From the NCBI GenBank assembly GCA_036567965.1, contig DATCTN010000030.1, positions 124,001 to 188,000 of the forward strand: a DNA stretch of 64,000 bases, read 5' to 3'. A program made the translations under genes and the position numbers. This document shows positions 62,167-64,000 of the stretch, piece by piece (within the stretch, counting starts at the first letter, position 1; the number at the start of each line of letters is the position of its first letter). The notes beneath the pieces were generated by a model, which was given only the letters and a program-made list of their open reading frames with translations, ran no database searches and was not told where the DNA came from. The DNA is from Candidatus Kryptoniota bacterium (GTDB taxonomy: Bacteria > Bacteroidota > Ignavibacteria > Kryptoniales > JAKASW01).

Positions 62167-62588
62167 TGGCGGATGAGCAGACGGACAAACTGCTGAGACT
62201 TGAAATCATAACCCCACAGCGAAGCGTATATTCGGGAAATGTCGAATCCTTTTCAGCACCGGGGACATCGGGAGGATTCCAGGTACTGCACAACCACGCG
62301 CCTTTCCTGACGACCATCGGTGTCGGAGAAGTGAGCATTCGGGAAGAGGCCGGCAGAGAGTTTCAGTATTCCACGACAGGTGGATTTGTCGAAGTCAGCA
62401 ACAACCACGTGACCTTTCTCGCTGACACTGCCGAACGAAAGGATGAAATCGACATCGAAAGAGCCAGGGCCGCTCGAGCGCGAGCAGAACAGCGGCTCGA
62501 TAAGAAGGAGCCGGGTATCGACGTCGACCGGGCCAGGATCGCACTCGCACGGGCAATGAATCGGCTGAGAATAGCGGACGCCCTCTAG
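62166..62588 (+). CDS. atpC: ATP synthase F1 subunit epsilon
   Basis: The 140-residue rotor-stalk subunit that regulates ATP hydrolysis. It has LRLEIITPQRSVYSGNVESF at the start, GGFQVLHNHAPFLTTIGVGEV near residue 37, and the two C-terminal helices rich in Ala, Arg and Glu (RARAARARAEQRL, then VDRARIALARAMNRLRI). The ATG overlaps the last base of the atpD stop. Confidence 0.93.
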
Positions 62589-62680
62589 CATAATTCCAAC
62601 CTTAACAGCAACGCGGAGTCCGATTTCCTTTCTTGTTTAGAACGCTACCCAAGGCTAAATTTGTGAAGTGAGGAGTACTT

Positions 62681-64000
62681 GTGAGTAAGTCAGCTTTGAT
62701 TTTTGTTGTCGGTTTAGCGGTGACACTTGGCGGTTGTTCCGCGGGCAAATTGGCTACCGCTCCGTCGGAGAAGACCGGGCTGACGCAGGATGATCCGGTT
62801 GCGAATAATCCCAAATATCGCGCCGCGATGGAACACTTCATGGATGGAAGCCTGAACGATGCGAAGGGCGAATTCGCAAAAGCGATCCTCGATTATCAGG
62901 ACGCCCTCCGCTTCTACGACGACGCCGCAATACTAGATGCCATGTCCGTCGACTACACGCGGCTGGGAAAACCCGACAACGCGATCCAGACGTCGAAGGA
63001 AGCGGTGGCACTTGAACCCTCTAACGTTTCATACAGGCGCACACTCGCCCAGGCATACCTCGCGGGTTTTGAAGTGGACAGCGCCAAAATTGAATTTCAG
63101 AAAATCCTGGCTATCGACAGCACTCAGGTCCCTGATCTGGTAGTCCTGGCCCAATTGTATCAGCGGGACGACCCACGAACGGCGGCTGATCTATATGAGA
63201 AGGCTCTTCAGCTTCATGGCCCCGATTTTCCGACCATGATGCAGCTCGTTCAACTTTACAACTCGACGGATCAATTCGAAAAATCAATCAATGTCCTGAA
63301 CGAGATGCTGAAGCTCGATCCTTCCAATTTACCGCTCAAAGAAATGCTGGTCGACCTGTACCTGCAGACCGACAGGAATCAAGCGGCGGTCGACCTCCTG
63401 CAGGAATTGATGCGAACGAACCGGAGCGATTTCGACCTGAAAGCAAGGGCAGCGACGGCGTACCTGAGAATGAAAAACTTCAAGGCGGCCGACAGCCTTC
63501 TCGATACCGTTTTCACATCTGATTCCACGAAAGCCGACGCTAAGTTCGCTATCGGGCAATTCTATCTGAACGAAATGCAGCGCGACTCTTCTGTTGCGCC
63601 GTTCGCGCAGGAAATCTTCGGACGGCTCCTGAAAATGTATCCGAAAGACTCGCGGTCATATTTGATGTCCGGTCTCGGCGCATCATATGCCGGCCATGAC
63701 TCGACGGCCGGTGTGTACTTGAACAAAGCCGTCGAACTCGATTCAACAAACCAGGGCGCGTGGCAGGCAATTGGTGTATTTTATTTTCAGAAAAGCGATT
63801 TCAGGCGAATGGCAGACGCGATGGGAAAGGCCGTGGGGTGTGTTCCTGAAGACTTCAGACTAAATCTTTTTTACGGTATCGCACTGAATCGAGACGGAAG
63901 AAACGCGGAAGCGGTGAAGCCGCTTGAAAAAGCCGTCTCCCTCAATCCTACGGACATGGATGCGTTGAGCACTCTTGCTCTCGTCTACGAAGCCTTGAGA
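62681..64000 (+). CDS. TPR-repeat lipoprotein (3' end outside window)
   Basis: A lipoprotein with a signal peptide and lipobox LGGC near residue 19, followed by at least eight tetratricopeptide repeats (for example NAIQTSKEAVALEPSN, SKADA-type helices and AVKPLEKAVSLNPTD), making a superhelical protein-interaction scaffold. At least 440 residues are present and the frame runs past the window end. The GTG start at 62681 is chosen because AGGAG lies five bases upstream and it gives a signal peptide with lipobox. Homologues with this layout act in outer-membrane assembly or secretion, but no partner is visible here. Confidence 0.85.
   Translation, partial: MSKSALIFVVGLAVTLGGCSAGKLATAPSEKTGLTQDDPVANNPKYRAAMEHFMDGSLNDAKGEFAKAILDYQDALRFYDDAAILDAMSVDYTRLGKPDNAIQTSKEAVALEPSNVSYRRTLAQAYLAGFEVDSAKIEFQKILAIDSTQVPDLVVLAQLYQRDDPRTAADLYEKALQLHGPDFPTMMQLVQLYNSTDQFEKSINVLNEMLKLDPSNLPLKEMLVDLYLQTDRNQAAVDLLQELMRTNRSDFDLKARAATAYLRMKNFKAADSLLDTVFTSDSTKADAKFAIGQFYLNEMQRDSSVAPFAQEIFGRLLKMYPKDSRSYLMSGLGASYAGHDSTAGVYLNKAVELDSTNQGAWQAIGVFYFQKSDFRRMADAMGKAVGCVPEDFRLNLFYGIALNRDGRNAEAVKPLEKAVSLNPTDMDALSTLALVYEALR

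Overview
The window looks like a chromosome segment from an uncultured-type bacterium of the Bacteroidota/Chlorobiota assemblage, most like Ignavibacteria or Kryptonia. The signs are a GWxTD-domain lipoprotein, a type IX secretion (T9SS) cargo whose C-terminal domain begins NYPNPFNPST, bacillithiol synthase BshA, an atpD-atpC pair separate from the other ATP synthase genes, and a few TTTG/TAnnTTTG promoter boxes of Bacteroidota type. No IS, prophage, CRISPR, rRNA or tRNA was found. Most of the window is compact housekeeping sequence with 1-4 base stop/start overlaps.

Layout. 1-7679 (+): an operon-like run of recR (5' truncated), two small lipoproteins, pheA, ftsX, murA, a GWxTD lipoprotein, a family 9 glycosyltransferase and mazG. 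7674-10219 (-): Nudix hydrolase, pseudouridine synthase, DedA and an N-acetyltransferase. 10533-13541 (+): a large hybrid histidine kinase. 13664-19555 (+): the two halves of ADP-heptose synthesis (hldE-type kinase and nucleotidyltransferase) and a TamB-like translocation protein. 19615-20763 (-): bshA. 21037-27772 (+): a copper/silver efflux locus (Cys-rich exported protein, cusC-, cusB- and cusA-like genes, a 57-residue YHS protein).

27987-39078 is the accessory part: an SRPBCC protein, a secreted PIG-L deacetylase, DoxX-type membrane proteins, a SnoaL-like protein, an ECF42-type sigma factor, three DGPF/YCII proteins and two RibD-C/DHFR-like reductases, with gene remnants between them. Three intergenic regions here carry the same 29-base sequence, TGTCGATTT-N14-CGAYTA, a short distance before a start codon. 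It is probably the promoter recognised by the sigma factor encoded among these genes, and is the strongest regulatory signal in the window. Next come a DUF4402 exported protein behind a near-perfect sigma-54 promoter and a T9SS cargo protein.

39284-45890 (+): plsY, gpsA, a P1-family peptidase, larC and priA. 45900-49954 (-): cdsA, a zinc-ribbon/DUF2007 protein, a CPBP protease, a DUF3108 protein and a second family 9 glycosyltransferase. 50331-58957 (+): xseA, xseB, dxs, a Gfo/Idh oxidoreductase, a SAM hydrolase, ribD, ribE, an unrecognised protein, a peroxiredoxin and a DUF971 protein. 59042-60583 (-): a DegP/HtrA protease. 60757-64000 (+): atpD, atpC and a TPR lipoprotein cut by the window end.

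Together the genes describe a Gram-negative cell: outer-membrane biogenesis (heptose, TamB, DegP, two glycosyltransferases), peptidoglycan and phospholipid synthesis, isoprenoid and riboflavin synthesis, metal defence, and an ECF-controlled set of small enzymes of unknown substrate. Functional names rest on motif recognition by eye, with no database search.
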